64,000 nt of DNA from positions 889,161 to 953,160 of the forward strand of contig CAXAMN010021385.1 of the NCBI GenBank assembly GCA_963970005.1. The letters run 5' to 3'. The position numbers were made by a program, and so were the translations under genes. Of the stretch, positions 1-11,500 are shown one piece after another. Every line of letters begins with the position of its first letter. Positions within the stretch are counted from its first letter, which is position 1. Below the pieces are notes generated by a model. That model had not been told where the DNA came from. It saw only the letters and a list, made by a program, of their open reading frames with translations, and made no database searches. The DNA comes from Durusdinium trenchii. Lineage: Eukaryota; Sar; Dinophyceae; Suessiales; Symbiodiniaceae.

Positions 1-1707
1 TACACGAGGAAAGAACAAATCAGATTTGAAGAAAAGGTCGCAGAGGCAAGAGGCATATTGATGGTCCCCTACACTGAGATCAAGAGGGTCCGAATACCAG
101 TTGGACCAAAGGGTGACCTAGCGGTCACTATGTCTTTTGACGAAGATGACGGCCTAGTTTTCCATCATAAAGTCATTCCTCATGTATGCGAGGGAAAGAA
201 AGATCATGCAGACACAAAGACATTGTCTATTCCAGCCAAAGGGTCAAGAACAAAGTTCATCATGGACACAGGATGTGGGTATGATTTGATATCGAAAGGC
301 AGAGCCAAGAAATTAGGTCTGGAAGTGAGAGAAAGCGACCAATCAATGTCATTCTATACCGCAAATGGAGTGACATCCACAAAGGGAGTCGCCGACATTC
401 ATTTCGACGAATTTGACTCTACCTACTCCCCATTCGTCTTAGATGAGTCTCCTTCAGTACTGTCTGTTGGAAAGAAATGCATGGAGGAAGGTTACACATT
501 CATATGGCCAGCCTGCGGCAACCCGTACATGGTTTCCCCGAACTACAAGAAAATCATGTTAGAAGTAGAGGGAAACATCCCATATATTGTCAAGGGCAGT
601 GACTTCTGTAACCCCACCGACGATGTAAGGGCGGAGATGATCGCAAGGTTCACCCTAGGAGAAGGTGAAGCTGATTACCAATCGGCTTTCATCAACTGTG
701 ATGTGGATCCTCAAGGCGTCATGTGTGATGATGACGACCTCCCTGTGATTGAGCCTCCAAAAGTCAAAAGACGAAAGAGGAATAAGAAGTTCAAGGCATC
801 TCCTGGAGAAGAAGATGAGGTAGGATCAGATGTCGCCGGAGACAGTGAACCAGAAGCTGACGATGATGATGCAGATGACATCGAGGTGGATATTGTTGAC
901 GGTGCAAGCAGAATGGTGAGAAGAGGAACTCTGAAAGCAGATGCCAGGAAAATCGAACATCTACTCACACACCGTTACAAGAATCCCTACTGTGAGTCAT
1001 GCATCAGAGCAAAGATGAAACACTTCAAGACGCATCGAGGAGCGTTCAAGAGAAAGCTCAAAGCTTTTGGGGATCTGGTTACCTTAGATTTTGTCGATAC
1101 GAGGAACATCCTTGATCAAGGGATCAGTACTGATCGAGAGATCTTCGTCATTCGTGACAGGTACACAGGCGTCATATGGGCCTATCCGTCGAAAGAGAGG
1201 TTTGCCAAGGACGTGGTCAATGCAATAAACCACTTCAAAGGATTGAAGAAGATCAAGATTGCTTATGCCGACAAAGCCCCAGAGTTTGAGACGGCTATGA
1301 AGCAGCTGAAGATCCCATTCGATCATTCTCTACCGAATCATCCTCAGAACAATTCTCTGGCGGAGAGGAACAATCAGTTCATTATGATGACAACCGCAAC
1401 TTGCCTCTTGGAAGCGGGATTACCACCATGTTTCTGGAGCTATGCAGTAGAATGCGTCAGCCATCTTTTGAACATTGAGGAAGGAGAGGACGGAGTGAGC
1501 CCTTGGTACAAGCTACATGGAAAAGAGTTCCATGGAGAGAAGATCCCCTTTGGTGCAAAGGTCTTCTTCATGCCGAGCAGTCAAGGAAGGATTGAGCAGA
1601 AGCACAAGTTTGATCCCAAGGGAATCCCAGGTATTTTCGCCGGATATGAGATCAAGCCCGGGATGAACTGGTCGAGACAATATAGAGTGTGGAGTGCAGT
1701 GGCGTAG
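1..1707 (+). CDS. copia pol: aspartic protease and integrase (partial)
   Basis: The frame is open at the window edge, so the N-terminus is missing. In order it shows a retropepsin-like active site MDTGCG (DTG at 275-283), an acidic linker rich in Asp/Glu/Lys (about 720-900), the HHCC zinc-binding region of integrase (HLLTHRY...YCESC, about 958-1002) and the integrase core. The catalytic triad is plausible: Asp in TLDFVDT (near 1087), Asp in YADKAPEFE (near 1268) and Glu in SLAERNNQF (near 1362). It ends in the usual copia C-terminal stretch, IFAGYEIKPGMNWSRQYRVWS, then breaks off with three foreign residues and a stop at 1705-1707. The reverse transcriptase that should follow is on the opposite strand. 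The proteins would process the polyprotein and insert cDNA. Confidence 0.9.
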   Translation, partial: YTRKEQIRFEEKVAEARGILMVPYTEIKRVRIPVGPKGDLAVTMSFDEDDGLVFHHKVIPHVCEGKKDHADTKTLSIPAKGSRTKFIMDTGCGYDLISKGRAKKLGLEVRESDQSMSFYTANGVTSTKGVADIHFDEFDSTYSPFVLDESPSVLSVGKKCMEEGYTFIWPACGNPYMVSPNYKKIMLEVEGNIPYIVKGSDFCNPTDDVRAEMIARFTLGEGEADYQSAFINCDVDPQGVMCDDDDLPVIEPPKVKRRKRNKKFKASPGEEDEVGSDVAGDSEPEADDDDADDIEVDIVDGASRMVRRGTLKADARKIEHLLTHRYKNPYCESCIRAKMKHFKTHRGAFKRKLKAFGDLVTLDFVDTRNILDQGISTDREIFVIRDRYTGVIWAYPSKERFAKDVVNAINHFKGLKKIKIAYADKAPEFETAMKQLKIPFDHSLPNHPQNNSLAERNNQFIMMTTATCLLEAGLPPCFWSYAVECVSHLLNIEEGEDGVSPWYKLHGKEFHGEKIPFGAKVFFMPSSQGRIEQKHKFDPKGIPGIFAGYEIKPGMNWSRQYRVWSAVA

Positions 1708-4700
1708 CTTCTCGTTCCACACAATTCCAGGAACCATTAACAAGGACCCATGTACTCCGACACGTGTCTGACGGTATGTAGCGACCCGGTGGGAAGCGAC
1801 GATAATAGACTGGGACTTTGACGACATAGATGCAATCTCCATTGGGGAGATCCTGGACACCTTCTTTTCCTGTCATTCCTTTTACAAAGACTGCACGAGG
1901 CAAGACCGGAGTCTGAGTGTATGGGAAATTAGGAATGTCGTCCGTCTTAGTCTGAAAGATTTGATGATCGATTTTCTTATGATCGACTGATGGAGAGACC
2001 ATGTCAGCCAACTCTTTGGAGCTCAAATCCTCTGGGTCAAGAAGGTTGATCAACATACAAGCCCGGCGCCACGCAAGTGGAGTCCGAAAGGCCTTTGTAT
2101 GAATATCAGCACACATCTTGTGGGAGATCTCGTAGAGCAGCACGAAATGGTCCTGTTGAAAATGTTCATGCAATGAGACAATGGATATCCCATGAGTGCG
2201 TTCAAGATGACGCATGGTGGGATTCTTCCCGGTTCTGGCAACTCCAATCATACCTTGATTATCATCATGGAACAATATTTCAGGAGCTTTGCCCGAGAGC
2301 GTTTGCCAGAGGCCGATGGAGGGTATCCCAAAGTTGCGGAGAGTGGAATCCGCCGCGACTATTTCTGCTTCAGGTGTTGAATGGCTGATACATCCTTGAC
2401 GTTTGCTCCCTCCAGCAATGGGAAATCGTGTATGCTTACCTTGTACGTGCATGTGAGAGCCCGACGTGGAACGAAGGGTCTCACCGCAACCAGCAAAATC
2501 AGCATCAGCGAAGATTCCGACTGAGAGAGTTGCGATCGGATCGCCAACCCATCCAATCATGCGCTTGTCTAGAGTGCTGTTGACATAGCACATGAGATGA
2601 TGCAAACGAGCATCATCATTGCTGGTCCATTTATTCACATTCCTGGCCAGCATGTTGATTGATCTCAATAGATCGAATCGAGCAATTCTGGCAGCGTACA
2701 ACAACTTCATGAGTATACTCGCTGCATGTGGCGCCAAAGAACCACGGTTTCCATCGTCCGGAGTGACGTCAGATTCGGACTTGGAATGCAACTTACCAGA
2801 ATACTTGGGGTCAAAGGTGTTAGCACACCATGGACACGTAACGGCCTCTTTCCCTGGAGCGGGTGCTCGTGCGGGATGAGATTTGGTTTCTTCTGGGACG
2901 CTTGGTGTCGTGACCTTCTTCAATTTTGTATCATGACCGACAATGTCTAAATACTTCTCGACGGACAGTTTCAACAATCCTTCCATGTTGTATGAGACGG
3001 TGTTGACTACTGTTCCATCGTGGAGTTTGGACTCTCCTCGTGTGAGCATGCAGCCGAGATAAAGTCCAAGATCAGTCTCGGGCTCAATCCTGAGTTTCGT
3101 TCGTAGCATAGACCATCCTTTGGTCATGTTCTCGGTTGGTCCGGCAAGTTTCAGGTCGTCCACATATATAACGAGAAGAAGTTTCAGGCCTTCATGAAAA
3201 TACACTGATGGCCATTCATCACCAATTGGCTTGAAGCCAAGTTGGCGCACCTGCGTATCGCAGTGCTTCTCCCACATTGTACCTGCGTCCGGATGTCCAT
3301 ACAAGGCTTTGAGGAGGCGTACCACTGGTCGATGATACTTTGATACATCAACATCATCTGGCCACGCGTCTGACGGTAACTCGACCCAACAGGGCGGTCC
3401 CGTAAGAGAAGCCTGAATGTATGCCTGAATCGCATCAGCGAGCTTGACCGAATGTCCGGGAACACATCCATAGAAATCTGCCCATCTAGAAGATTCAAAG
3501 GACGCTGGTGAATTGCCCAAGTCCTGAAAGAAAGCTGCTTCCCAATTCTGATTCTTCACTTTGTTTCCTAGCAATACTCCTCTTCCCTTAAATTTTCGTC
3601 TCTCATCACTCATTGGCAACTGGTAGTTCTTTTCCACAATGATGCCATGGACCCTTGCAAAGTGCACGACCTGCTTCAGAGTGAGCGCTTCTTGTTTTAC
3701 GTCGTGATACTCCCGAATCACAGAGAAGTCGAACACTCCTTGCTCATGAAGTCCCAACCATTCTTTTCTCATTGAGGCTTTGGCCTTGGGATTCTTCAGC
3801 ATTTCTGCTCGACTAACAGGTCTGGAGACTGCTGCATTGAACAGGTTCCGATAAGCACTCATCGGGTTCGTTGTGTCGGCATATGTGTATCTTTCTCGAT
3901 GTTTGGAGATCGAGTTGATGCAGGGCATTGACGGAAATGACAAGTGATGATCTTTCAAGTTCTTTGTGAAATCTTCGGTTGTGCATCTATTGGATTCCGT
4001 TGGCATTGCATATGCTACTGCCATATCATTGAGGATTTCTCCACTGTTGACATCAATGATATTGAGTGGATCCCAAGTAGCACGTGGGCCGAACCCATTC
4101 TCCACACTCGTCCATTCCTCCCATTCGACTAAGTAATCGTCGTCGCTTGGGAGTTCTGTGGAAAGTGTAGATGCCGAAGATGGACTATAGCCCCCCATGT
4201 CATCGTCATCGGTGATCAGCGTCCGATCTTTCTTCAGATCGATGAAGATGTTGGGCGATACGTCCTTAGGATCATCATCCTTGTCCTTCTTCTTTTTCTT
4301 CTTCCTTTTGTCCTTGCTGGATCCCGCACCTTTACTCTCTCTCTCTTTCATCTTTTCTTTCTCGAGAGCTTCTTTCTTCTCAGCGATAGCTCTATCAGAT
4401 AGAGACAACGCTTTCCATTCTTCTGGAGTATATTTTGATCTTGGTCTCGGTGATGACCTGAAGAACCTTCTTCCGTCTGATCCAACCTTATATGGATTCC
4501 CTTTTCTGTCCAGTTTCACGGTCTCACCATCATCATTCAAGTAGATGATACCATCACTTGCCTTTCCCACGGACATGTGTTCCATTGAAGGATCTCCAAC
4601 TGGCGGGTGATCTTCCCTGCCGGTCGAAGGTGGTACCTTCGCCTTGGCAGGTTTGGACAATATTTTGGAGTGACCGCCATCAGGTTTTGGATCATCATCA

Positions 4701-5163
4701 CCACCGGGATCATTTCGTTCTTCATCATCTGCTTCATGATCTTCAATGGCGTCTTCGTCGTCCTCATCCCTAATCTCCCTTTCCGCAAGCTCCTCAAAAT
4801 CCATACTGCGCTCACTTGGTTCGTAATCTCCATAGTCAACCATTCGACTAGGATCTCCGACCTCTGGCTCTCCATCTCTCCTGTCACGGATCTTCATGCC
4901 TTCCAACGTGTTGTTGATCTTCTCATATCCTTCCTTCAACGGGAATTCGATGGGAGCGAGGAATACCAGGGTCTCCGTGAGCTGTGGTGTGAGTAGCTTT
5001 CTGATAGGACGATTGGCATCATTGGGTCGAACGTGCATGCTTCCTGTATCATGCCTCCAAGGCATCCTCATCTCCAGAGGCGGGCGCCTGCTTATCTCAA
5101 TCCCCGTTCCTGGCCTTAGCCAATGTTCCTTGGGCTCCAGACGCTGTGCTACAGTTTTCTATT
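1652..5163 (-). CDS. copia pol: reverse transcriptase and RNase H
   Basis: The frame is open from a stop near 5163 on the minus strand; the first Met is at 5071, but as a pol part it may not start there. After a charged, Lys-rich linker (KDKRKKKKKKDKDDD) it contains an RVT_2-type reverse transcriptase with the catalytic YVDD box at 3155-3166. RNase H follows, with FADADFAG, STPEAEIVAAD and HDDNQG supplying the expected acidic residues. No frameshift or internal stop interrupts the 1,139-residue ORF, so this piece looks recently active. Its last residues are read antisense through the integrase end, meaning the native C-terminus was cut at the junction around 1690-1710. Function: cDNA synthesis and template removal. 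Confidence 0.9.
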
Positions 5164-5559
5164 GCCTCCTTGTCGACTGATACAGCTTTGCTCCAGTCAC
5201 AAGAGGTTCCTCTCAACACTTGTCATCCTGCCACCCTTCGTGTGATCAACACGCTTTTACGTCTTGTTCATGGGGGGAGTGGGGGGCAGGACGGTGCATC
5301 AATTCGCGCTTTCGGTGCGGTGCAAGACCATTTTGTGCGCCTGGATTCGAAGGAGAAAAACCCAAAAACAAATAAAAATTACCGAGATGAATGGCGACGC
5401 GATGGCGACACACTCACCCGAGTGCATAATGTGCCGAGAACACAAGAGTTTGTCCCTAGTGAAGACTCACACTGTCCTGTCCGGCTGTCGGATCTGTCTG
5501 ATTATCGTAGGACTGAGAAGTACTACAAGAGCGGTAAGGACACAAAAGTTGATACCTAG
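5146..5559 (+). pseudogene. N-terminal part of the giant gag-like frame, cut by an amber codon
   Basis: This 137-codon stretch is in the same frame as the 5731-15171 ORF; only TAG at 5557-5559 separates them, and the frame continues without another stop. Its first listed codon is GTG, and the frame is open further left, antisense to the RT piece, so the true start is not determined. The section RDEWRRDGDTLTRVHNVPR, then CPV...L...R.T, runs on past the stop as GNTTFLI. From memory, this order of motifs recurs in dinoflagellate retroelement proteins, often with Trp where the TAG sits; I could not check that. It is either a broken N-terminus or a readthrough site. Confidence 0.55.
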
Positions 5560-8500
5560 CGTTTCAAGGGTAATTCCGTAGGTAAGGACGATCCATGGAT
5601 AGGAAATACAACATTCCTGATCGTTTCCAACGGTCACGGACACAGCCCACAACATGAAACGACAGACAACAGCAATAACAAGCAAAAGGGCGATGTCACG
5701 GCGATTGCAACAGGCATACAAGCGTGGGGGATGAACACCATTGCCCACGAGCACATGTTCATTGCACAAACAGCAAAATATGTTGCAAGTGACACACCTC
5801 CGGGAAGAAAACCCGTGTTGCATTTGGTCTTACAAAGGAGATCAGGACGGTCACACAAATATCAGTTCGAACTCCATCAGCAAGACGTCAAGGGTCCTCA
5901 AGATATCTTTGATAGATGCATCATGCTACAAGAGCTCGAAAGAAATGTCCCATGTCTAGTCCTCATGTGTGCTGAAGAACAGAATTGGTTTACCTTTCTC
6001 CAGACTTGTTTGAAGAAGCAATTCATGAACATCGTGACAATCACAGAGGACGACGATGCCTGCTCTGCTTATGGCATCAATAAAGTGAAAGCATGTGTCC
6101 GGTCCAGTCTTGATTGTGTCTTCTTTGCGGGTCCTTGCACTGGTGGTTCTGCATGGAATCGCTTGAATAGGACTGTAAGTATAAAGGCCGAAATGCAGAT
6201 TGAGAAACATCAAGAGTTGTATTGGTCGTTGTGGAATTGCTTTGCCCATGCACTTGACCATGTATTCGCAATAGGAGCATGTGCGCTTACTGAGCTACCT
6301 AGAAGTTGCGAGTATTGGAGAGATGATAGAATGACAACTCTGATAGAAGGCACGGAATCACACGTACATGACTTCGACGGATGTATGTATGGCCTCGCAA
6401 CTCATTATGGTCATAGAAATATACCCATCAAGAAGCCGTGGAGGATTGTGTCGTGGGGGGTGCAGTTTCAAAGTTTGATGAAGAAGTGTGATCATAAACA
6501 TCAGCATGCACCTTGTGCCGGAAGAGAAACGAGAGTAACTCAATTGTATACTCTTAGAATTGCGCAGCATATGATAGAGACTTTGAACAAACGTGCATTG
6601 TCATTGTGGAAGAAGCAACATGTGACCAGCCGTGCTCCTGTGCTTTACGATTGGTCGCGATCGCCGCATCCCTCCATGTCAAACGGTAACCCATGTTCAG
6701 AAGTCAATATCAATAAAAGATTTGACAAGATCATTCAGTCGGTTCACGATTCTAAGAAGAAGAAATTCACTTGTGAAAACAACCATGACACTCATGATTC
6801 ATGCGCCAGTGTCATTACCTTTCACAATCATCTTGAGCAAGATTTTGAGATCAACCAAGCTAGCCATTTTGGTGCCGGCGTGATCCAGCAATTTGCCAAG
6901 AAGAAGTTCGCTGAGTTCCATCCAATCACTGTTGGGCTGTCACCGGCAACCCTACCACAAAGGGGGAACTCATTAGCATTCGTGAGCCATTTCTGGAGAT
7001 TGACAACATCCCTACATCGTGGAGATTGTGTAGTCAACATGTTCCGTTCTACTGTTTATGGGGCCACAGGGAGGAGCATGGCCTCAGCCAAGAAGCTGAA
7101 AGAACACCTCCAGAAATTGGATAGCAGACGAGGGGAGAGTCCTACACTTGTTCCTAGACAGTTCGTCGAGGACATGGACCCAGGACAAGCTCTGCAACTG
7201 GCAGAGAAGTGGATGGAGAGAGGGGTACCACCCGTCTACTCTATCAGCGCTTGTTATTGTGCCGTTGAAGCTAAGGGTGGAACCATCCAAGAGCGCCTCG
7301 TGAGATCCCTCAGAGTGTTGCTCAGCAAGTATGACCCAGAGACGGACGACGGCAAGGAGGTAACAAGGGCATTCTTTGCTGGAATAAAGAGGGTGATCGG
7401 CATCGTCAAGGGTCAAGAGCGACAGGTACGACCAGAACACGAACCTCTTGGGCCGCCACCTCCTCCTAATCCGGAGCACTTTCCCTATGAGGCGTTTGCA
7501 TCCAATGATGTTTGGGACAGGTTGGAATTATTTGCAGACAATCTCTTGGCTTTATTCATGCCGGAACCCTTCAACCAAGAAGCACCAGTCAAAGGGATGT
7601 TGGCAGACCTGAATGAGAAGGTCGCCAAACGAGGCATGAAAGGTATCAATTCCACTGCGATGTCAAAAGATTCACTTCTAGACATCACGAGGGACGGGTA
7701 CTTCTATGATTCCATGAATGATCTGCATCACAGGATACCCATTGAAGGTCGTAGCAGCAACTACATGGCAATGACCGGCGAACATTGGGAACGCAGCTGC
7801 AGATACATCAGCTTGGCGGGTGCGTCATTGGGATTTGCATTGAGGTTTCACAACAAGAATCATCCCGAAGATCTCACATCTTTGACTGACCTCATTCAGA
7901 TCATTGCAAAAGGGCAATCGGGAGGAACCTTGGAAAGATGTGCCGCAATCAACAATTTCCAGTGCATCCAAGCGTTGTATCAATGCATTCATAGGCATGT
8001 CATTGAGCACTCTGCCATTTCCCTCAGATCTGAAACGAATGCGCAGATGCTCGCTGCATTCCAGCATTTGAAAGAATGGTTTCCAGAGGTGAAACCGGAT
8101 GTGTGGACAGCAGGTTACAATGTTCTTGGTGCTGAACTAGGAGTCCATCGAGACCTTCTCGCAAGGGACACATCGATCAGTATCTTGAATCAGTACATTG
8201 CAGAGCTCCATTTATCCGAAGCCAACCTGGATGAAGAACCAGATCTGGAGACCTTGGGCAAGCCAAAGGAGAAGATCTACTTAACCTTCGAGAATCCCTC
8301 AATCGGACCACCCAATCTGAAAGATTTCAGTGCGGTGGAACCTCAATGGTTGTGTCAATTTCGGATCCATCATGCCAAGAACAAAGGGCTTAGTCAGGAT
8401 GAAATCACCAAACAGATGAGGGAGGAAGCAAGAAGGGCAAGAGATCAAAGTGGAGCACCAAAGAATCGTGATGACTATACCCAGACTTTTGGAGGAAAAG

Positions 8501-11500
8501 GAAGTTCGGTACCACCGGGCGGTCCTTACACTTCATCTAGTTCAGGTCCTAGGCCACCTTGGGAAAGGAACAATGAACAATGGGATCCTTGGTCATCCGA
8601 TGTACCTCATGGAGCGTATGATGTTCCACGACCTCCACCGAAAGCTCCGCCAAAGTGCAAACCCATGCCGAAGCCGAAACAGCCTGCACAGCCAAAAGAA
8701 TGGTTTGCCACGCTTCCTCCTGAAGGTGTGACGACTATCGGGTGCAACGGTATGGACTACCTTGGCAAACCCATCATATTCAATCTCTGGACTTATCGAA
8801 GCAGTACCACTGCTTACGCTACAGCTCCGTTTGCTGGTCCTCGTACAGCCGAGCCAGGAAGAGATTGGAGACAGTATGTGAGAAGGCTCACGTATTATGT
8901 CGGGGTGACTTTGGGTGGAAATTATAGATCGAGTTCATCAATGGGGCTTCAACCTCTCACCGATTCTCATTTGAGGACAAAAGTGAACGAGAGCGATGGT
9001 TTTTGGACAAAGCTCTATGTTGAGATGGTTGAAGAGTTCGATCTGACAAGTTGTTTTCAGTATCCCTCAGCAAGGGCCATGGTACTTATCTTGAAGTTGA
9101 ACGATGTGCCAGAGGAGGCCGCATATCACATCAAGTTCCTTTCATCCAAAGTTGGGTGCCACACCGAGGAGAAGGACAAGGTGATGATTGACGGGGATAC
9201 AGGAGTCATGGATGTTGATCATTTGAGTGGCCAGATTAGAGGAGTCGGTACCGGACACACCATTCTTGTGACAGACCTTGACTATGCGACTAGAGCAAGT
9301 TCGTCAAAGAAAATCACGACGATGCAGTACGGTATCCGAACTGAGATGGCATTCGAAAATTGCTGTGTATTCCAAGTTCAGGGAGAAAGGCATCAAGACA
9401 TCCTGGATACTCTTGATAGAGTAGTCGTTTTCTTGGAAGAACATGGACAAGATCAGGGGGACGGTACAACCGTCCACATCTGGCTGTGTCTTCATTGTAT
9501 GTTTCCGAACGGCAGCACACTGAGGTTGACCGAGGCGACATTCAAAGAGTTCTCAAGGAAGTTGGCTGAGAAGGTCCATTCGATCGGACAGCTCCTGACT
9601 ACTCCAGTATTAGTGAACATCCAGCCAGATTCAAAGTTCTTCGGGCCAGCAAGATATGATCACAGTCACATTGTCACCGACATTGTAGACCAAGTGAGAC
9701 GAAGTGGTGCCTTGGCCACCAAATCGTCACGTACCTGGAAAGCTATGTACTCAGTTGCAGGTGCTCCCAGTGCGAACTATATCACAGGCGGCGACAAGAA
9801 CAAGATTTGGGCTGTGATGGAGAAACAACTCACGAGAGAAAGGGTCATCCTATTTTGTTCAATGAATAAAGTTCATGTCAGTGCTTTGAACAACATGGCA
9901 GAGGACGAGATCCAGGTCCCAATTTCTCAGGACAACTTCGACAGGTACTTGAACGTTGCTATGTCGGCGAGTGATGGGCAACCGAAGAAGACCAGCACGA
10001 AGCATACTGTTGGTGGGAGCTTCAGTCAAGGTACCGAATGGAGGGACATCAGATTCGTTCTGAAAGATCCGGAGCCTGAGGAGGACAGGATGGAATATTG
10101 GATGACGGGAAATCGGAGAGTTGAGAATTACAAAGCCACTGCAGATGCCGCACCATATCTTTGTGAAGATTGCAACAAACATGATGCATCCGAGGATTGG
10201 AACACACACAAAGACAATAGAAGCCATTGTGTGAATTGCAACTTCAACTTTTGGTGTGTTCAGAGCGGCACTCCCACGATTCAACAAGAAAGAGAAAGCA
10301 TTTGGGAAACTGCAGTGAGAGTTAGAGTCCTTTGGGAGAAGAATGCTGAATGGAACCGTTTGTATCCAGCGCAGAATCTCCGTGAATTCATGGTCGAGGG
10401 TGCGATGATGCTATCCAGGAAGAATCCGCCTTGGATTCAAGGAGCATTGAAAGCTATTTCGCATCATGGTGGAATCAGAGCCCCGTCGGAACTTGTGGAA
10501 CAGTACTGTACCCAAGGGAAGGGATCCACTCTTTTCATCCACCGAGACTATGATCCAGACAGTGAAGACTATGGCTTCCGAGCGTATATGGACTATGGGA
10601 ATGTGGCGTACCACGACTACATCCAATATTTCTTCACGCACAAAGAGTACCAGGACGTCTTCTCGTTGAATGAATATAGGACTGTTACAAATTCTGAGCT
10701 TGCGGGCGATATCATGGAGTTTTGGACTGGTGTTCTCGAACTGGCCGGCATCTTCAAAGACACGCTGTTCGAGGATTGGGCTCAGATCAATGAATGCAGA
10801 AGAGGTATAGAAATGTCTTTTCTTCACTTCTATGCAGCGAGCCGAAAATCAATCAATGACAACACCAAGAGGAATAAACCTTCAGGGCTCCATGTTACAG
10901 CTGAAGAACAAGCCTGTATCGATGCCGTCATGTCCAGGTATGCTACCAGACCAGAGTTCAGGAGAATGGTACGACTGGCCATAGCCCCAGAGCCCAAAAG
11001 AACGTCTACGGAAGAGCCTGATGTAGAGATGAAGGATGGCGAAGCCGACCCTGCGAGTACCACTCCAGGAGTCGAGGAGCCTGAACCACCTACGCCTGAG
11101 CTTGATCCGCAAGACTACAAGGATGGGGAAGGTCGTTCAGTATCCCCGACGAAAACATGGTCGCACTACCCGACATCGAATCCAGATACTGAAGAACGGA
11201 AAAGAGCTGCCAAGCGCAGTGGGCAAGGTACAGCAACCGCTTCCAACTGGAAAACCGCCTATGACAACCTCAGAAGGGTCAGAGCACGCGCAGTGAGCCA
11301 AAAGGTGTGCTATTGTTGCGGTTCAAACCAACATCACCTGGCTATTTGTCCCAACACTGAGAAGAAGGACGAGTTGATGAACTCATTCTCTCACATGGAG
11401 GACACTATGCGCAAGTGCTTCACCGAGGACGACAAGGCAATCATCCGACGTGATGTTGAAAGCCGAAAGAGGAAAGCAAAGTCATCCAAAGACGTCGAAG

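Noticed and set aside
5180-5730. possible long terminal repeat between pol and the gag-like frame
   Set aside because: The stretch is largely open reading frame and no second copy was recognisable after 15171 by eye.
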